Source of the DNA: Uranotaenia lowii
Taxonomy: Eukaryota > Arthropoda > Insecta > Diptera > Culicidae
Direction of reading: 5' to 3'
DNA: 64,000 nucleotides
Assembly: GCF_029784155.1 (NCBI RefSeq)
Contig: NC_073691.1
Span: 62,075,746-62,139,745 of the forward strand
Below, piece after piece: positions 1 to 12,397 of this stretch (its first letter is position 1; every line of letters begins with the position of its first letter). The notes under the pieces are model-generated. The model was not told the origin of the DNA. It worked only from the letters and a program-made list of their open reading frames with translations, and ran no database searches. Made by a program: the position numbers and the translations under genes.

Positions 1-386
1 AATGATTGGTGAAATGCCAATATATACAAGCGAGATTTCTAGTATAATCTGGCACCTACGGATCATATCCGATACATGAATATTGATTTCATCACCCAAT
101 TTTAAAAGTCTATACAATCTGGGCAATCAGAGCAAAAATCTGGGCAAAATCTGTGTCTAGCCAATATCTGGGCGAAGGGTCAAAAGTCTGTGTTTTACAG
201 ACAAATCTGGGCACCTGACAACCCAGTTCGTAGTGTTCACTGGAATTGTTGCCAGTTAAACAGATTGTAAATCATTAGTGAAGTGTTGCCAATAATACAA
301 ACATATATCAATCACACTGGAACCTGATCTCTAAACATGACTTGACGAGAATAAATGTGATTGTATTATCAGTTCCGATAGATGTA
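1..386. repeat. Intergenic DNA with dispersed TCTGGGC-motif repeat
   Basis: No gene is seen. Between about 114 and 225 the motif TCTGGGC recurs four times, separated by 20-40 bases, and the segment ends in a CACCTGACAACCC-like tail. Clustered short motifs of this kind suggest the remnant of a non-autonomous mosquito repeat. No terminal repeats or coding capacity could be defined, so the boundaries are approximate. Confidence 0.4.
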
Positions 387-2697
387 GGGTAAAATACCTA
401 GATTTCGACAGTTTTGGCTTGATTTGTCAGAAAAACCATGTAAATAAACTATTTGACTAAAGTTTTTCATTTCAAATACGATTGGTTATATGAATCAGAC
501 TTTTTTCTTCATTCTCTACCTTTTTTTATTGATCAAAAGTTTCAAAACAACGTTTTTATTAGCCTTTTAATAAAACCCTTCGATTATCTAGTTTTCGACA
601 TTCGATTTTAGTTTTCGACACAAAAAGTTTTAGTTTTCGACAAGCATATTTCCACCTCCTTTGTTAGCTCAGCAATATGATTATTTGCGTATTGGAATTG
701 CTTGTCTACTTCACGGCGTTTTTTACACCATGGAAACAGTATAAACATAACGAAGAAGATGGGTGTCGAAAAATAGATTATTGGGTGAAAATTCAGCGCT
801 AGTTTTTGACAGCTCAAAACTCAGTTGAAATTTCATAAAAGGTTATCAAAAATCTATATATATAAAAAGTAATTTCCGTTTGTTCGATTGTATGTTTGTC
901 TTCAATAGGCTCAGCTGCTTTAAGAGCTAGAGAGCTGAAACTTGGCATGGGTGCTCATTAGGACCAGGAATGATGAAAAATGTTTTTAGATTTTCGGATG
1001 ACCTCTTTTAAAGGGGGTCTTCCATACAACAACGGTTTTAATCCCACGAACCAAAAGTCATGGCACCCATTTTGCGAACCGATTTTCGTTTCCGTTCGTT
1101 TCGTTGGCGGGATTATTTTCACCATCACCATGGGCCGGGTATTAGAAACAACGACCATTCCAGAGCTCACATGTACTGGATAGCAAAGCTTGCTGAGCAT
1201 TAAAAATTTGGAAGTGAAAATTTAGGCGGGTGTTTTTGTACCTTCTACTGTTCAAAGCACGTGTTACCGGTACGAGATATTTGGATACAATTATAAGCCT
1301 ACATTTTGATTGAAAAATACAACTAGCCTGTTAGGAATATATTGACTAGAATAGTAGTGGCTTTCAGAGTGCTCTTTACCGCCGCTGGGGGGCTTTGAGG
1401 GTCAACCATTTTTATATTTTTGGAATTCCTCATAGAGAAAAAAAAATTTAGATTCAGAGTTATGAGCTCAAGGCTGCGATTTTAACGCTTCAATTGGGAT
1501 TTTAATAGGGGATTAGAAAATTCATTAGATAATAGAATTTGAGCTTTTAAGCTTAATACAATTCGATTTCACTGACCAATTTCTAACTTTTGAGTTATCA
1601 TTGATGACCAATGTGGTCGATTCTGCCATCCATTAATGGGATGTTTGTGCCCATGAAAAAAAAACAGAACACAAAAAAAACTATTTCATAATAAACAAAA
1701 TGGTGTTTTCGAGATGATTTGTTTTCGATAACTTCAAAAAGCTATTAGTAGAACTTTCAACATTTATGGTAAACTTATAATAAAACAGTGCGATAAAATT
1801 CACACATGCAATTGAAAACATGCAAAGTGAGTTTTCAACATGCTTCAACAAAGTTCGGAGGTTTTTTAAGAAATTTCTAAGTAAATGAAACGTAAATATA
1901 CCATTTTACAGGAAGATCATCCATATTCAAAAGTGGGATAATCTTCAACAGATATTTTCATTAGATAGGGGATGGAAAAGATAAAAAAAAGCAGTTTAAT
2001 CTTTTAAAGATAAAACTATTAGGCCAAATCTATTCAATCTTCCTAAGAAATGATGGTTGTAAAAAATGTTTTTCATGAAAAGATGAATTAGCATACCAGG
2101 ATTTTTTTTAGAATTTCCTTTAATTAAAATCTTATAACTATAAATTTTTCGATAATACGAAAACGATGAACAGTGAATATTCTCAATAAAAAACATGAAA
2201 AAGACTAACAAAACTAACATGGCCAAACTTGGGCCAAATTTCTTATAATGATGAATGTAAAACTTCCAAAATTTCCAAAAGTCAAACGAATCATTTTGAT
2301 TTATATTTTATGTGAACCCGAGCAAGGCCGGGTAAAATCAGCTAGTATAAAATAAATTACCGAAAATATTGTTTAAAGAACCTTAACCTTTCCATTGATT
2401 CCTTTTATGTTGCTTCTAATCAAATAAAAGAGGAGTTGTTTCGTGATTCAAAATCATTCTTATTTGGTCGATGGAATTGAATTTCAGAGGTGATTTAGAA
2501 TGTTACTTTTAAATTATTTATTTGCAACTATTCAATAACTTATTAAGAGAAATTTTTATATTCAAGGTATACTAAAGTGGGAGAGTTAAAATAGAAAAAT
2601 ATGAAGATAGATAGCTTGAGCCACCAAACAGAAAGATAAGCCTTTCATTAAAATTTTGTCGAAAACTAGCTCCTGTCGAAATCTAGAGTATCTACCC
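387..2697. mobile_element. TA-flanked TIR DNA element carrying a nested Helitron
   Basis: The left end (GGGTAAAATACCTAGATTTC) and the right end are imperfect inverted repeats: read in reverse complement, the right end gives GGGTAGATACTCTAGATTTC. Both continue into CGACAG. TA lies directly outside each end (385-386 and 2698-2699), as for Tc1/mariner-like target duplication. The subterminal motif TTTTCGACA is repeated at about 589-642 and appears inverted near 764 and 2658. Without the nested Helitron (853-2345) the element is about 818 bp, and no transposase is visible, so it is probably non-autonomous. Confidence 0.65.
853..2345 (+). mobile_element. Non-autonomous Helitron, apparently complete
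   Basis: The element starts with TCTATATATATAAAAAG and ends with CTAG, lying between a host A (852) and T (2346), as Helitrons do. About 8 bases before the terminal CAGCTAG is a GC-rich hairpin (arms ACCCG 2316-2320 and CGGGT 2329-2333). The 5' end resembles the TCTATATATATAAAAATGAA-type ends known from insect Helitrons, and a second copy in this window (56476-60030) has matching ends. No Rep/helicase ORF is visible, so mobilisation in trans is inferred. The short overlapping ORFs at 958-1200 do not resemble known proteins. Confidence 0.7.
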
Positions 2698-2699
2698 TA

Positions 2700-4550
2700 G
2701 TACTCTATTTTTTTATATCACAATTCACAACAATGATTATTATGAATTTCTGTTAAACTATTTTCACTTATTTACAAAGAAGTATAATCACTCCCTCACT
2801 TATTTACTCCCTAAGGTAAGGTTTTGGTAAAAGTTGTTAAGAAGGAAGTTTTCCTTCAAGTAATTTGTAAATTGGAACTGAAATATAGAGATGGCTGGCT
2901 TCTGAAGGTTAGTAAAAAATTAAGTGAGTTTTACAGAACCAAATATTTTTGACAACAGGACACGGGAAGTTCAGAAATGACCCAAAATTGACTCGTTCGA
3001 CTACTATTCCATATTCCCCAGCCAATTCTGTGTAGCTTCAATAATAAACATTTTCATTTGACTCAAAGACAAATTAGAATGGTGCTGGAACTTCAAACCT
3101 TGCGTTTGGCAAGTAAAATTTGAGTCCGGAGAGCTTCCCGAAGTTCATTCGGGAACATTGCCAAGATTATGATCAGAATGCAGAAAAGGTTAAGAATTAG
3201 AACCAGGATCAGAAAAAGGATCTGGTTCAGGATAAGGTTGAGGATAAGAATCAGTATCAAGCTCAGGTCTAGATCAAGTTCAGAATCAAAATCAGAATTA
3301 AGATCAGGATGAATACGAACGATAAGGATGAATGTAAAGATGGCATCTAGGTCAGAGTCAAGTTTTTGATTTAGGTCTTGGATGAGGGTGATGAGCAGAA
3401 GGGCAACCAGGTGTTAGGATCGGATCGTTATCCTTTTTATATTGATATTATTTTTAGTTTAGCGAAGCAAGATATACTTCAATAATTTGATTAAGTTGTG
3501 TGTAAGACACAATCGCAAGGTTAAAATAGAATTATTTTTGAAATTTAACGCAAAAGATTATGAATCTGCTTAACCCCAATCGAGTGTACTAATTTATTAC
3601 AAAAAAATACGTTCACAATAGATACGTTTACCTTGCTGTCATGTTTCATACGCAACCTATCGAACTTTTTTTTTTTATTTAAATGATGTGATTTGATGAA
3701 GCACCCATACAATGTAATATAGGTCTTGCGTGTGCCTAATTTCACTATATTTGGTCGTAAATTTTTAGCTATTATTTGACTAGACTCATTCTTAAATTAT
3801 GAAGTTTAAATGTTTTCATCTACAATTTTCAAATTCAAATGTTGACTGTGTTCGTTAATAACAGCATAATTTCAAAAGTGATTTGGTTTACCAAATTTTG
3901 ATCTATTTGTTCCTTACTTTGCTTAAGATTGTGGTTCTAATTTTGTTTTGCCTATGGCGAAATGTTCAGCTTCACAAGTCATCAGCTCGAAAATCGAAAA
4001 CACCAATCGAAACATGTTATAACTTAAAAAAACATAGTAAGAAAATATAAAAAAAGGATTTTCTTAATATGGTTTCCTAGATTTATGGATTTTCTAGGGA
4101 TTTCTTAAAAAAAAACCACAATTATAAAAAAAAATTATTATTTTCGGATCACAGATTCAACCTTAATCGTCCATTTTCGGAAGGAAAAACTTTCCAACAA
4201 AAAATCTGAGAATTTTATTCTGATTGGATAGACTATCAATCGTTAAGATTTTAATAAAACTCTTCCAAAATTAAGAACTTAATTATATGTCAAACAAAAG
4301 TTCACATGGTCCGTTACAAAAACACACTTTTTGTTGTTGTGATAAGTGGAAAGTGACGTCACGAATAGTGTTAATCACAAGGTATTGCAAAATAAGGATC
4401 ATCTGTAATATTAGGAACATATAATCAAATATGAATAATTTAAGATACAAAGTTTTCCACAAAACTGAACCATTCTACCGTAACACTTCCAATCAGCAAA
4501 TCTTTCAACGCGTCCCTCGGATGAAAAGTGATTTCACAGCAACATTTGAG
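2700..4550. other. AT-rich intergenic stretch, no gene recognised
   Basis: AT-rich sequence with no ORF resembling a known protein and no recognised RNA gene. The only structured part is the degenerate purine-rich repeat at about 3170-3350, listed separately. Confidence 0.5.
3170..3350. repeat. Degenerate AGGATCAG/GAATCAG short tandem repeat
   Basis: A run of imperfect 6-12 base units built on CAGGAT, CAGAAT and AAGGAT. The units are heavily diverged, consistent with an old expanded microsatellite. It resembles in composition the degenerate edge of the 13-bp satellite near 41620-41730, but no homology is demonstrated. Confidence 0.5.
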
Positions 4551-4559
4551 CTGCCATCG

Positions 4560-4675
4560 CGATCACAATTCCGAGAACTTTGGCTGAGTCGAGTTTAGTT
4601 GAGTGGTGGTGAGGTGTTTTGGTTTCTTAAATTTCAATTTGACGCGCTAGCTATGTAGCTAGCTAGCTCTGTACA
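4560..4675 (+). promoter_or_regulatory. Candidate 5' untranslated exon with splice donor
   Basis: A moderately GC-rich segment ends in CTGTACAG followed by GTGAGTAT, a strong donor-like sequence at 4676. An initiator-like TTTAGTTG lies near 4594. No coding frame is attached and no partner acceptor was identified. It could be a 5' UTR exon of a gene outside the window or a chance donor match. Confidence 0.2.
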
Positions 4676-4679
4676 GGTG

Positions 4680-6630
4680 AGTATAACACCAATCGCACAT
4701 TAGATGTTTAGGCTGATTTAACTTCCTCCGCCGACGCACTGCATCTACTGACTTGGCTGAGTCAAAAGGGGCCTAGCGCCTACCTACGATGACGTTTGAG
4801 GAAATTTACGACCTGTTTGTTCAGCGCAAATCTGTTCGATGTGTCACATCGAACATCTGTTTCGAAATGTTGTTTTATTTCAATAAAATCGTTAAAAGTT
4901 CAACTTATTCGAAGGTACACTTTAATCAGAGTGGCATGATGCGGCTCACTTTTTTTTCGTGGTTCCTTAATGAAGTCATTGAGTTCGATTAACTTCAGCA
5001 TGACACGGTTGTCATCAATTAAAAAACTGCAACCTCTCCACCCAGCCCATAAATAAAAAGGCCGACCCTCCCTTATGTTTGTACAAATACTCATACAAAC
5101 CCACGAGCTTGTCCAACATGGGCAATTTAAATACAATAATTAAGCTCAAACAGAGTAATTACCATTTAGTAAGACAAGTCGAGGTACCGATCGATTGAAC
5201 AAACACCGACTGCCGCCGACAAAATCCAAGCAGGGTTGAGTGACCAAAACAGGCAGGCAGCCAGGGGTTGACCCTAGATTTTCTTCATATGATCTCCGGC
5301 AACTTCCCCTCCGGAGGGAACGCCCCAAAACGAACCTTTTAGCTTTAAGGACAGGGTAGTCGTGCGCGATCATGTGACGTGATCGATCGACCCAAAATAA
5401 ATAAAAACAAATTGAATAATAATAATAGTGGCTGCAGGACCAGGGTGAGGCCTCCGGTAGCCGTACTTTTTTTCGATCTTTCGCGGGTCACTGAGCCGAT
5501 GGCATGCGCAGTCTGCCAGCCGATGGTAGCAAAATTTGGTATGCAGAACATGACACCTGGTGCATAATTCAACGAAAATCAAACCCCGGTCACATGGTCA
5601 ACGGCCTGCTGCAAATCCGTGAACCAATATGTCGCTGCAATTGCGCATATCATCTATGGTGCAGTTTGAATGTGGCTTTGAGATAACTTTGTTTTGTAGA
5701 AATCATAAGAAAATCGATGACGATAGATTAGACTGGCGATTAAATATCTGAAGAGATCATTGCTCTCATTGAAGTTCTCACTATCTCAGTTCTTAAAGTA
5801 TGTAAATTGCACAAGTAGCCATTCCTCCAACTCCATCGACTGTGGTGTTAGGGCAAAAGTTATTTCATGAAGAAATACTTCCAAAGTAACTAGAAAACAA
5901 GAAAAAAATCTTTCTTTTCTTCTACCGTCAGACTGACAACCATCTTGCCCATTCACGATAAACTTTGAGAAGTTTTTTTAGTATCACTTAGTGGCACAGG
6001 CTCGTTGTTTGGTGTTCTCAGAGGTGACTGAAAATGGAAGTTATGCATATGAAAAATCAACAACAATCAAATTGATGGAATTAATTTATCAAGAAACTTT
6101 CAAATGTTACATTTCCAAAATATGATAAGATTTGTAATTATATTGATTTTACCCAACTTAAATATAAAAAAGATACAATTTAACATGAATTTTTAATGAA
6201 GTTAAAGGAAATACCATCACAGAAATCCATCACAGAATTTTTGGGTAAAATCACAGAAAGTATTAAAACATGTTGAAAATAAACCGGGAACAGTTCAACT
6301 GAATTTTCGTGCAAAGAGTCGGCTCGATCGCGCGAATTCATTTAGTCCGGACATACACTGAAAACATTTTATCAGGTATTTTTCATCGCAAAAGATAATT
6401 TCGTAAAAATCGTTTTTCAAAAGTTTGTTTATTCAAGCATCATCGCCGTTCCTCGAATGGTTATTAAAAATGCGCGATTTTTTAACGTGGTTTTTGCAAA
6501 TCACGCGGTTAAACTTTTTTGAATGGAAACAAATTGGAACTGGCAATAAACGACCGATGGCATGAAGTTTCCAATAAATGTGTATATAGGATGGAAGGGC
6601 TGAACGGATAAAAGTTGAAATACGTTATCC
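4680..6630. other. Intergenic stretch, several short ORFs, none recognised
   Basis: The segment 4700-5700 is less AT-rich than its surroundings and is open on both strands in frames of 60-80 codons. None of these frames shows a domain or a continuous coding pattern. The rest is AT-rich. Unique regulatory DNA is possible but not shown. Confidence 0.4.
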
Positions 6631-6636
6631 AACGCC

Positions 6637-7215
6637 ATCTTGAAATCCAATATGGCGGCTTCCACTTAACTTCAGAACGCTGTAAATAACTGAAAATCGC
6701 ATGAACTCCCTACAATATGGATATTGGGTGAAAGGACTCAATAAGTGGAAGTCGAATTTTGCTGTCCGACGCAAATGAGTGAAAGGGCTCAAAAAGTACA
6801 TGAAAAATGACAAAAACATAGCAAAAAAAAAATCCGCAAAAGCATCGAAAAAAATGTACAAAAATATAACCAAAGTGTTTTAAGAAACATATCAACAAAA
6901 TTCAATAATCTTTCTTTGAACAAAAAAACTTAACTTATTAATCATCAACTAAAAGCATACAAAAACAAATCAGCCTTCACTTGACGCAGTAATTATATTT
7001 TCTGATTAATTCTAACAAAATTATTGAAAAAAGTTCTTTTTGAAAATCATCCGATTTTGTCACTGCCCCCCATTTTTCACCCTAAAATGCATCATGGGGG
7101 TGACAAAATCGGGGATTCACTGTATTGTCATATTTTTTTCATAAGTTTGTTATATTTTCAGTCATTTACAATATTTTTAAAGTTAAGTGGAAGCAGCCAT
7201 ATTGGATTTTAAGAA
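6637..7215. mobile_element. Foldback/MITE-like element with ~60-bp inverted arms
   Basis: The arm at 6637-6697 (through CCAATATGGCGGCTTCCACT) reappears in reverse complement at about 7153-7215 (AGTGGAAGCAGCCATATTGG) with a few mismatches. The arms are separated by about 455 bases of AT-rich sequence. There is no coding capacity. Outer boundaries and target-site duplications are uncertain. Confidence 0.55.
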
Positions 7216-7924
7216 AATCTATTTTCCGAAGTCTCCACATGGTAATGGCACCGTGCATTCATTTTCTTATGATTCCTCGTCATACCCTCTGCGGTCATAA
7301 TTGTTTTCACTGTCCTGGAATTACATTTTTTTTACGCTGTTTCCGGAGTTAACTAGGTTTTGTACGCGGTTTTTAAGAAATTTAATAAGATTTTTTTTGC
7401 GTGGTACGTTTTTCTCGCTTACATTTTTTATTCTGCAAACTCATTTGCAAAGATTTTATCACGTGTGATTAATTTTTGCAAAACACCGAAGGTTTTTTTC
7501 AGTGTTGAACCGCTTCGCAATTCGCGCGCACGTGGCTGGCCTTCAAAAACGAACTTGCCAAATTCATCCGATGAGCATCGAGTGAGGATAGTAATCAATG
7601 CTTGTGATGATGATTTGTGATTCAATTTTACAGCAAACTGTGAGGGGTTGAAAACAAATGAAAAAAAAAACTAAAAAAGCGTGTCAAATTGATCTGATTA
7701 AATCACCGACCAGTGAGCAGGTATTAAATTTTGTTGCATTAGAATGATCTTTCTTAAAACTTTTTTTAAATCTTTGAGAGATTTTTGCATTGGATGAGTT
7801 TACAAGTTTCACCAACTGAGCATGCCTCATCCATGAAACAATAGCTTTGTTGATTTTTTTTGGTTGCGGCACGAATTTTTATCATCAACGATTACAAGTC
7901 TTTTCAAAAAGTGCTCATTTTTCT

Positions 7925-8280
7925 GTCGAAAAGTAAAAAAAAATCAGGACATCACTAAATCTGCTTAAATTGCATAAATTAAGGCGGTATAATGGTACTG
8001 CAGACGCCTTAATTTATGCAACATAGGCAAGAAGTATATGGCCAGGCCTGCATGAAGAAAACACCATTTAAACATCATCTGAACCGAACATTATTATCGG
8101 TTAAACTATTTTATTACAGATTTGTTCGAAATCCTGATAATTCTATTACAAATTCAATTTCAATTTTAAAAAATTCAGGAGGAAAATCAGGACAATTCAG
8201 GACAATTATAAAAACAAGGACAGTCTCTCGAAAATCAGGATAAATTCTGATTTATCAGCACAACTGGCACCTCTGTAGCC
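7925..8280 (+). repeat. Dispersed repeat rich in ATCAGGACA motifs
   Basis: The motif TCAGGACA or a close variant recurs near 7944, 8187 and 8197, and the block ends in ACTGGCACCTCTG. This looks like a mosquito interspersed repeat without coding capacity. It contains the perfect hairpin at 7970-8021. The 75-codon frame at 8016-8243 is read as chance. Confidence 0.4.
7970..8021. repeat. Perfect inverted repeat with 17-bp arms
   Basis: The left arm (7970-7986, TTGCATAAATTAAGGCG) and right arm (8005-8021, CGCCTTAATTTATGCAA) are exact reverse complements around an 18-base spacer. It sits inside the ATCAGGACA-type repeat. Possible readings are a small foldback unit or a strong RNA hairpin. Confidence 0.85.
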
Positions 8281-8460
8281 TACTAACTTTTCTTCCGAGT
8301 TGAATTTTATCGAGAATGTGTTTATTGACTTGGATTATTATTTGAATAAATTAAAATGAACAAATTAAGAAAATCAAAACTATGGGACTTGCTGATAGGA
8401 TGTGGCTAAAATGCAAATTGCAAAGTAATCTGGATCTTTTCAACATCCAGCTGTCTGTTA

Positions 8461-9792
8461 AAGCTTAGTTCTTTTAGAAATGGGACAGTTACGAATGCGT
8501 GTATCTCAAAAACCTTTCGTTTGATCTAAATACTTTCTATGAAGGAAATGAAGATAATCTTATGATAATTCATGAAAAAATTTGAAAAAAATTATTTATC
8601 GTTTTTTTGTAACAATAAATTCTACTTTATTCTTGGTATCTCCCTTCGGCCAGCGCACACTTTTTTCAGTCGTGAAAATGATCAGTTTTTCAAACAAATA
8701 CTTCGTCTAATCTGTATTTTAGGTGGCTACATCCCCCTCCTTCAATTTCTGATACTTGTCGAACCAATACTTCTCTTTTAAAAGAAACTGAGGCCATTTT
8801 AGTGGATACATCTTTTTCAAAATTAACAAATTTGATTATTTTTGAGCCACTTTTTGAACGTTTTTAAAGGAATTTCTGCTGGCAAAATCTGGCAATAACG
8901 AAATGAATCCATGAGGAGATTGAACTTAAAGTATAATCGGTTAGTGTAGATCGTAGGTTGCGAAGGGTACATAAAAGATTACTCTTTTTAGGCTTTTGAA
9001 AAGAGTGAAAACCATAGTTTTCGTTTTGAAAATGTTGTTTTTTTTTCCACAGGAGCAGAATTTTGGCAAATCATTATATTTTATACAAAAAAATAAGCAA
9101 ATACATACTTTAATACACTCGGGACCTTGCCACGAGCAGAAGTGGTATAGGGTTCAAACGCTGGAATTTGTTTAAAATAGGGTATTTCATAAGTTTTGTC
9201 GTTCATCAGAAATCATCTGTCCCATAGCCTCGGAACCAGATATACAGCTTACGAGCTGTGGATCTGGCAAAAAATTTGTGTTTTAGGTTAGGTTTGAATG
9301 ACTCATTTAGAGGCAACACTTTCAGCTTATCGGAAAATTTTTTTTTTGCAAATTTCAGCGATCTACCCTTAGTTTTTCGCTTATTGAAAATTAAAAATGC
9401 TGGTATGAGACTTGACTTCCCTGATGACCCTCAGCCGAAGTTGCCGATCATATGCTTCACTCCAATGGTTGATTTGAACTTTGTGGACATTTTTGACAGT
9501 ATTTGCATACTTTTCCACCACTCACACACAGTAGTTCTTTGAATAATCAACGGTTTTGTCGGCTATCAACTTGATAATGATGGATTTTGAATGAAATTGT
9601 GCAAAATTATTTTTTCCTTTTTCTCCTGCATCGTAAATATCCCTAAAACGCGTAAATTTAAAATTTTGAAAAAAATAGGTCGGATAGTACTTTTTACAGG
9701 CAACGAAATGCTGTAAAAATTTTGAATTTCCGATTACTAGTAAACGAGCTATTAGCAAAACAAAGTGTCCCATTTCTAAAAGAACTAAGCTT
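8461..9792. mobile_element. TA-flanked TIR element, family A copy 1
   Basis: The ends are perfect 27-bp inverted repeats beginning AAGCTTAGTTCTTTTAG. TA flanks both sides (8459-8460 and 9793-9794). The 1332-bp interior holds only broken frames, the longest being 94 and 83 codons, with no recognisable transposase. A related copy lies at 15799-16769. The two share most of their interior, but copy 1 has roughly 360 bp (about 8880-9240) absent from copy 2. The TA duplication suggests the Tc1/mariner superfamily; this is inference. Confidence 0.8.
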
Positions 9793-9799
9793 TAGAATT

Positions 9800-10874
9800 A
9801 AGTGAAACTGTGTCTTACAATTGATGATCTACATCTTTGGTATCGTTTCTAAAAAAAAACTAAGCGATGTAACAGCTTCTTCCCACAACCTGAAGCCAGT
9901 GCAGCGGTAATATCATTGAAACATGTGGTATTGTGCGTTTAGATAAAAATTTTATAAACGTCGTTGGTGAACTGGCATCATGGCTGACTTCCGACCAAAA
10001 CATATTGAGTCGTTTTATTTAAGCGTGCGCCAAAAAATTTTCTGTTTCCAAATTTACATAAAATCAACGTTGCCACAAATTCATTTGAATCGTTTGTGTA
10101 TCTCATTCTTGCCCGTAAAAGTATATTTCACGCGAACACAAACGATTGCTGGCGAAAACAGCAACAGCACCAAAAATAACATTTCCACCCCGGCAGAGGG
10201 TGGTGGTTTGTACAAAATATTTCGATCCCGACCGATTTTACTCAAACCGTTGGGCGCTCATACAAGCAGTGCCATACACTATATGCAAATCGTGTTCACA
10301 GCGACAAAATTTCATCGATTTTCATCGCATTTGTACACTGCAAAAAATCAACACTTAGGATGTATGTTTCCTCACACATAAGGTCTTCAAAACTGCTCTA
10401 CGCATATATTTCATATACTTCATATGAACATCATATGTCACACATAAATTGTATATTCATAACATGAAGTTTATATGATATTGACTCATACATTCTATGA
10501 TTTTCGTCTTTGAAAATTTCCGTGTCTTCAAAATGGCCACCCTGAAGAGAAAGTTGGTGTGTACTTTCAAGTGATAATTCAAACATTTTAATTAGGTTAG
10601 TATTACTCTATTATAGATAAAGCGTAATTATTGATCTCTTCTGATCTCCCCCATAGGAAACCAATCCCTGACTACTGCCATAGGAGATAAAGACGTCGGT
10701 ATTGTTCCAGTCGAATAAAAGTCATGATTTTCCGGTGCGGAATTTGCATTTCTGTGCCAATGGAATACGAACGCGAGACATGTAAGTATTAGGCTTAGCA
10801 TTTTAATATTTATTTCTATTTAAAATAAAAAGTTATAAATTTTTCGATCCATATCACCTCACAATTTTTTATTT
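9800..10874. other. AT-rich stretch before assembly gap, unrecognised ORFs
   Basis: A 133-codon frame at 9980-10381 and an overlapping 70-codon frame at 10146-10358 are open, but neither resembles a known protein. Their composition (rich in F, H, S) is that of chance frames. A candidate small exon is listed separately at 10657-10781. Confidence 0.35.
10657..10781 (+). other. Candidate small exon with acceptor and donor
   Basis: A pyrimidine-rich tract ending CCCCCATAG precedes 10657, and GTAAGTATT follows 10781, so the segment has both splice signals of a short exon. An ATG at 10734 opens a frame reading MIFRCGICISVPMEYERET up to the donor. The CxxC spacing hints at a zinc-binding start, but this is too short to assign. 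An upstream ATG in good context (10533) gives a 13-codon peptide ending in a stop. The rest of any gene would lie in or past the gap at 10875. Confidence 0.25.
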
Positions 10875-11374
10875 NNNNNNNNNNNNNNNNNNNNNNNNNN
10901 NNNNNNNNNNNNNNNNNNNNNNNNNNNNNNNNNNNNNNNNNNNNNNNNNNNNNNNNNNNNNNNNNNNNNNNNNNNNNNNNNNNNNNNNNNNNNNNNNNNN
11001 NNNNNNNNNNNNNNNNNNNNNNNNNNNNNNNNNNNNNNNNNNNNNNNNNNNNNNNNNNNNNNNNNNNNNNNNNNNNNNNNNNNNNNNNNNNNNNNNNNNN
11101 NNNNNNNNNNNNNNNNNNNNNNNNNNNNNNNNNNNNNNNNNNNNNNNNNNNNNNNNNNNNNNNNNNNNNNNNNNNNNNNNNNNNNNNNNNNNNNNNNNNN
11201 NNNNNNNNNNNNNNNNNNNNNNNNNNNNNNNNNNNNNNNNNNNNNNNNNNNNNNNNNNNNNNNNNNNNNNNNNNNNNNNNNNNNNNNNNNNNNNNNNNNN
11301 NNNNNNNNNNNNNNNNNNNNNNNNNNNNNNNNNNNNNNNNNNNNNNNNNNNNNNNNNNNNNNNNNNNNNNNNNN
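10875..11374. other. Assembly gap (500 N)
   Basis: A run of exactly 500 N, the usual placeholder for a gap of unknown size. It probably hides the 5' part of the Helitron that ends at 11846. Confidence 0.99.
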
Positions 11375-11846
11375 CCCCTATCCCTCCTTATTTAGTCGGA
11401 ATATATAAAAGGGATGTCTTGAACTAATCAAGCAAATTGACACAAATTTGGCATGTTAATCTATTTGGGTGCCAGATATTTAAGATTATCCAAAGCACTT
11501 CTTCTTTTCTGCAGTGGGAAGAACGAATAAGATGAAGGGGGCTTTTTTGTCATATCTTGAGAACTCATAAGGCAATAAAATCAAACGTGATGGAGTTTTT
11601 GTGCATGGCCCGAGAATTTTAAAACAATGATTGTAAAATAAGTGTTAGATTAGGTTTTGAAAATGAAAAAAATAAATCATTTCAGAAAATTGGGGTTATT
11701 CATTTTCAAGCTTATATCGCAGCACACATTTTAAAGAGGTTGAATCTGAATGATGTTTAAGTTTGATTTAAAATTATTTAAATCATTTTTTTTTTCAAAA
11801 TGTCATTTTTTTTTAAAGGTATAGCAAAGCACACCAGGGCAGCTAG
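11375..11846 (+). mobile_element. Helitron 3' fragment truncated by the gap
   Basis: The end reads AAGGTATAGCAAAGCACACC and then CAGCTAG, followed by T (11847). This closely matches the reverse complement of the 3' end of the Helitron at 56476-60030. The interior includes AAATTTGGCATG and other words shared with that element. The 5' side is lost in the N gap. Confidence 0.6.
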
Positions 11847-12397
11847 TATGTACTTCAATAAAAATTCTATCCGCTCATTTTCTCCATCTCAATTTAAATT
11901 CTTAAGATGTTTTTCCTAAAAAAGACATCCTTTTTCACCGATAAAGCCGATAAATCTTGTAACAATTCTTTTATTATCAATAGCTTATTCATACAGATAA
12001 CTATTTCTCATTTAATCACAAATTCCTTAACGAATGTCTAAGAACTTACAATTTACAAGTTACAATTTCTCACAGTATATTCTAATGGCTCTCCAATTAT
12101 TAAAATTTAATTTTCCTAACAATCTAGACATGCAAAGTTATTCGAAATTTTACCGTTTGATGTGACATTATTGTTTTCTACATTTCCTGAAGTAAGCAAA
12201 AGGAAAAACTTGTGTTTTTAGGATCTAAGTATATGAAAAAATAGAGATTTCTTACGTTGCCTTGATAAAATGTGCTTTCTGGAATATTTCCTAGTTAAAA
12301 TATATATTCAAAACTTCAAAAGTGTAGCCAAAAAATCTAATGAATGAAATAAAAAATCCTAACTGAAAAAAAGCCTCTCAACTACAAAGTGGTCTAA
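11847..12397. other. AT-rich spacer, nothing recognised
   Basis: No coding, RNA or repeat structure is visible between the Helitron 3' end and the truncated 5' edge of the LINE. Confidence 0.5.

Noticed and set aside
9980..10381. 133-residue frame
   Set aside because: Overlaps another open frame on the same strand, has no recognised domain, and has a composition like chance AT-rich frames.
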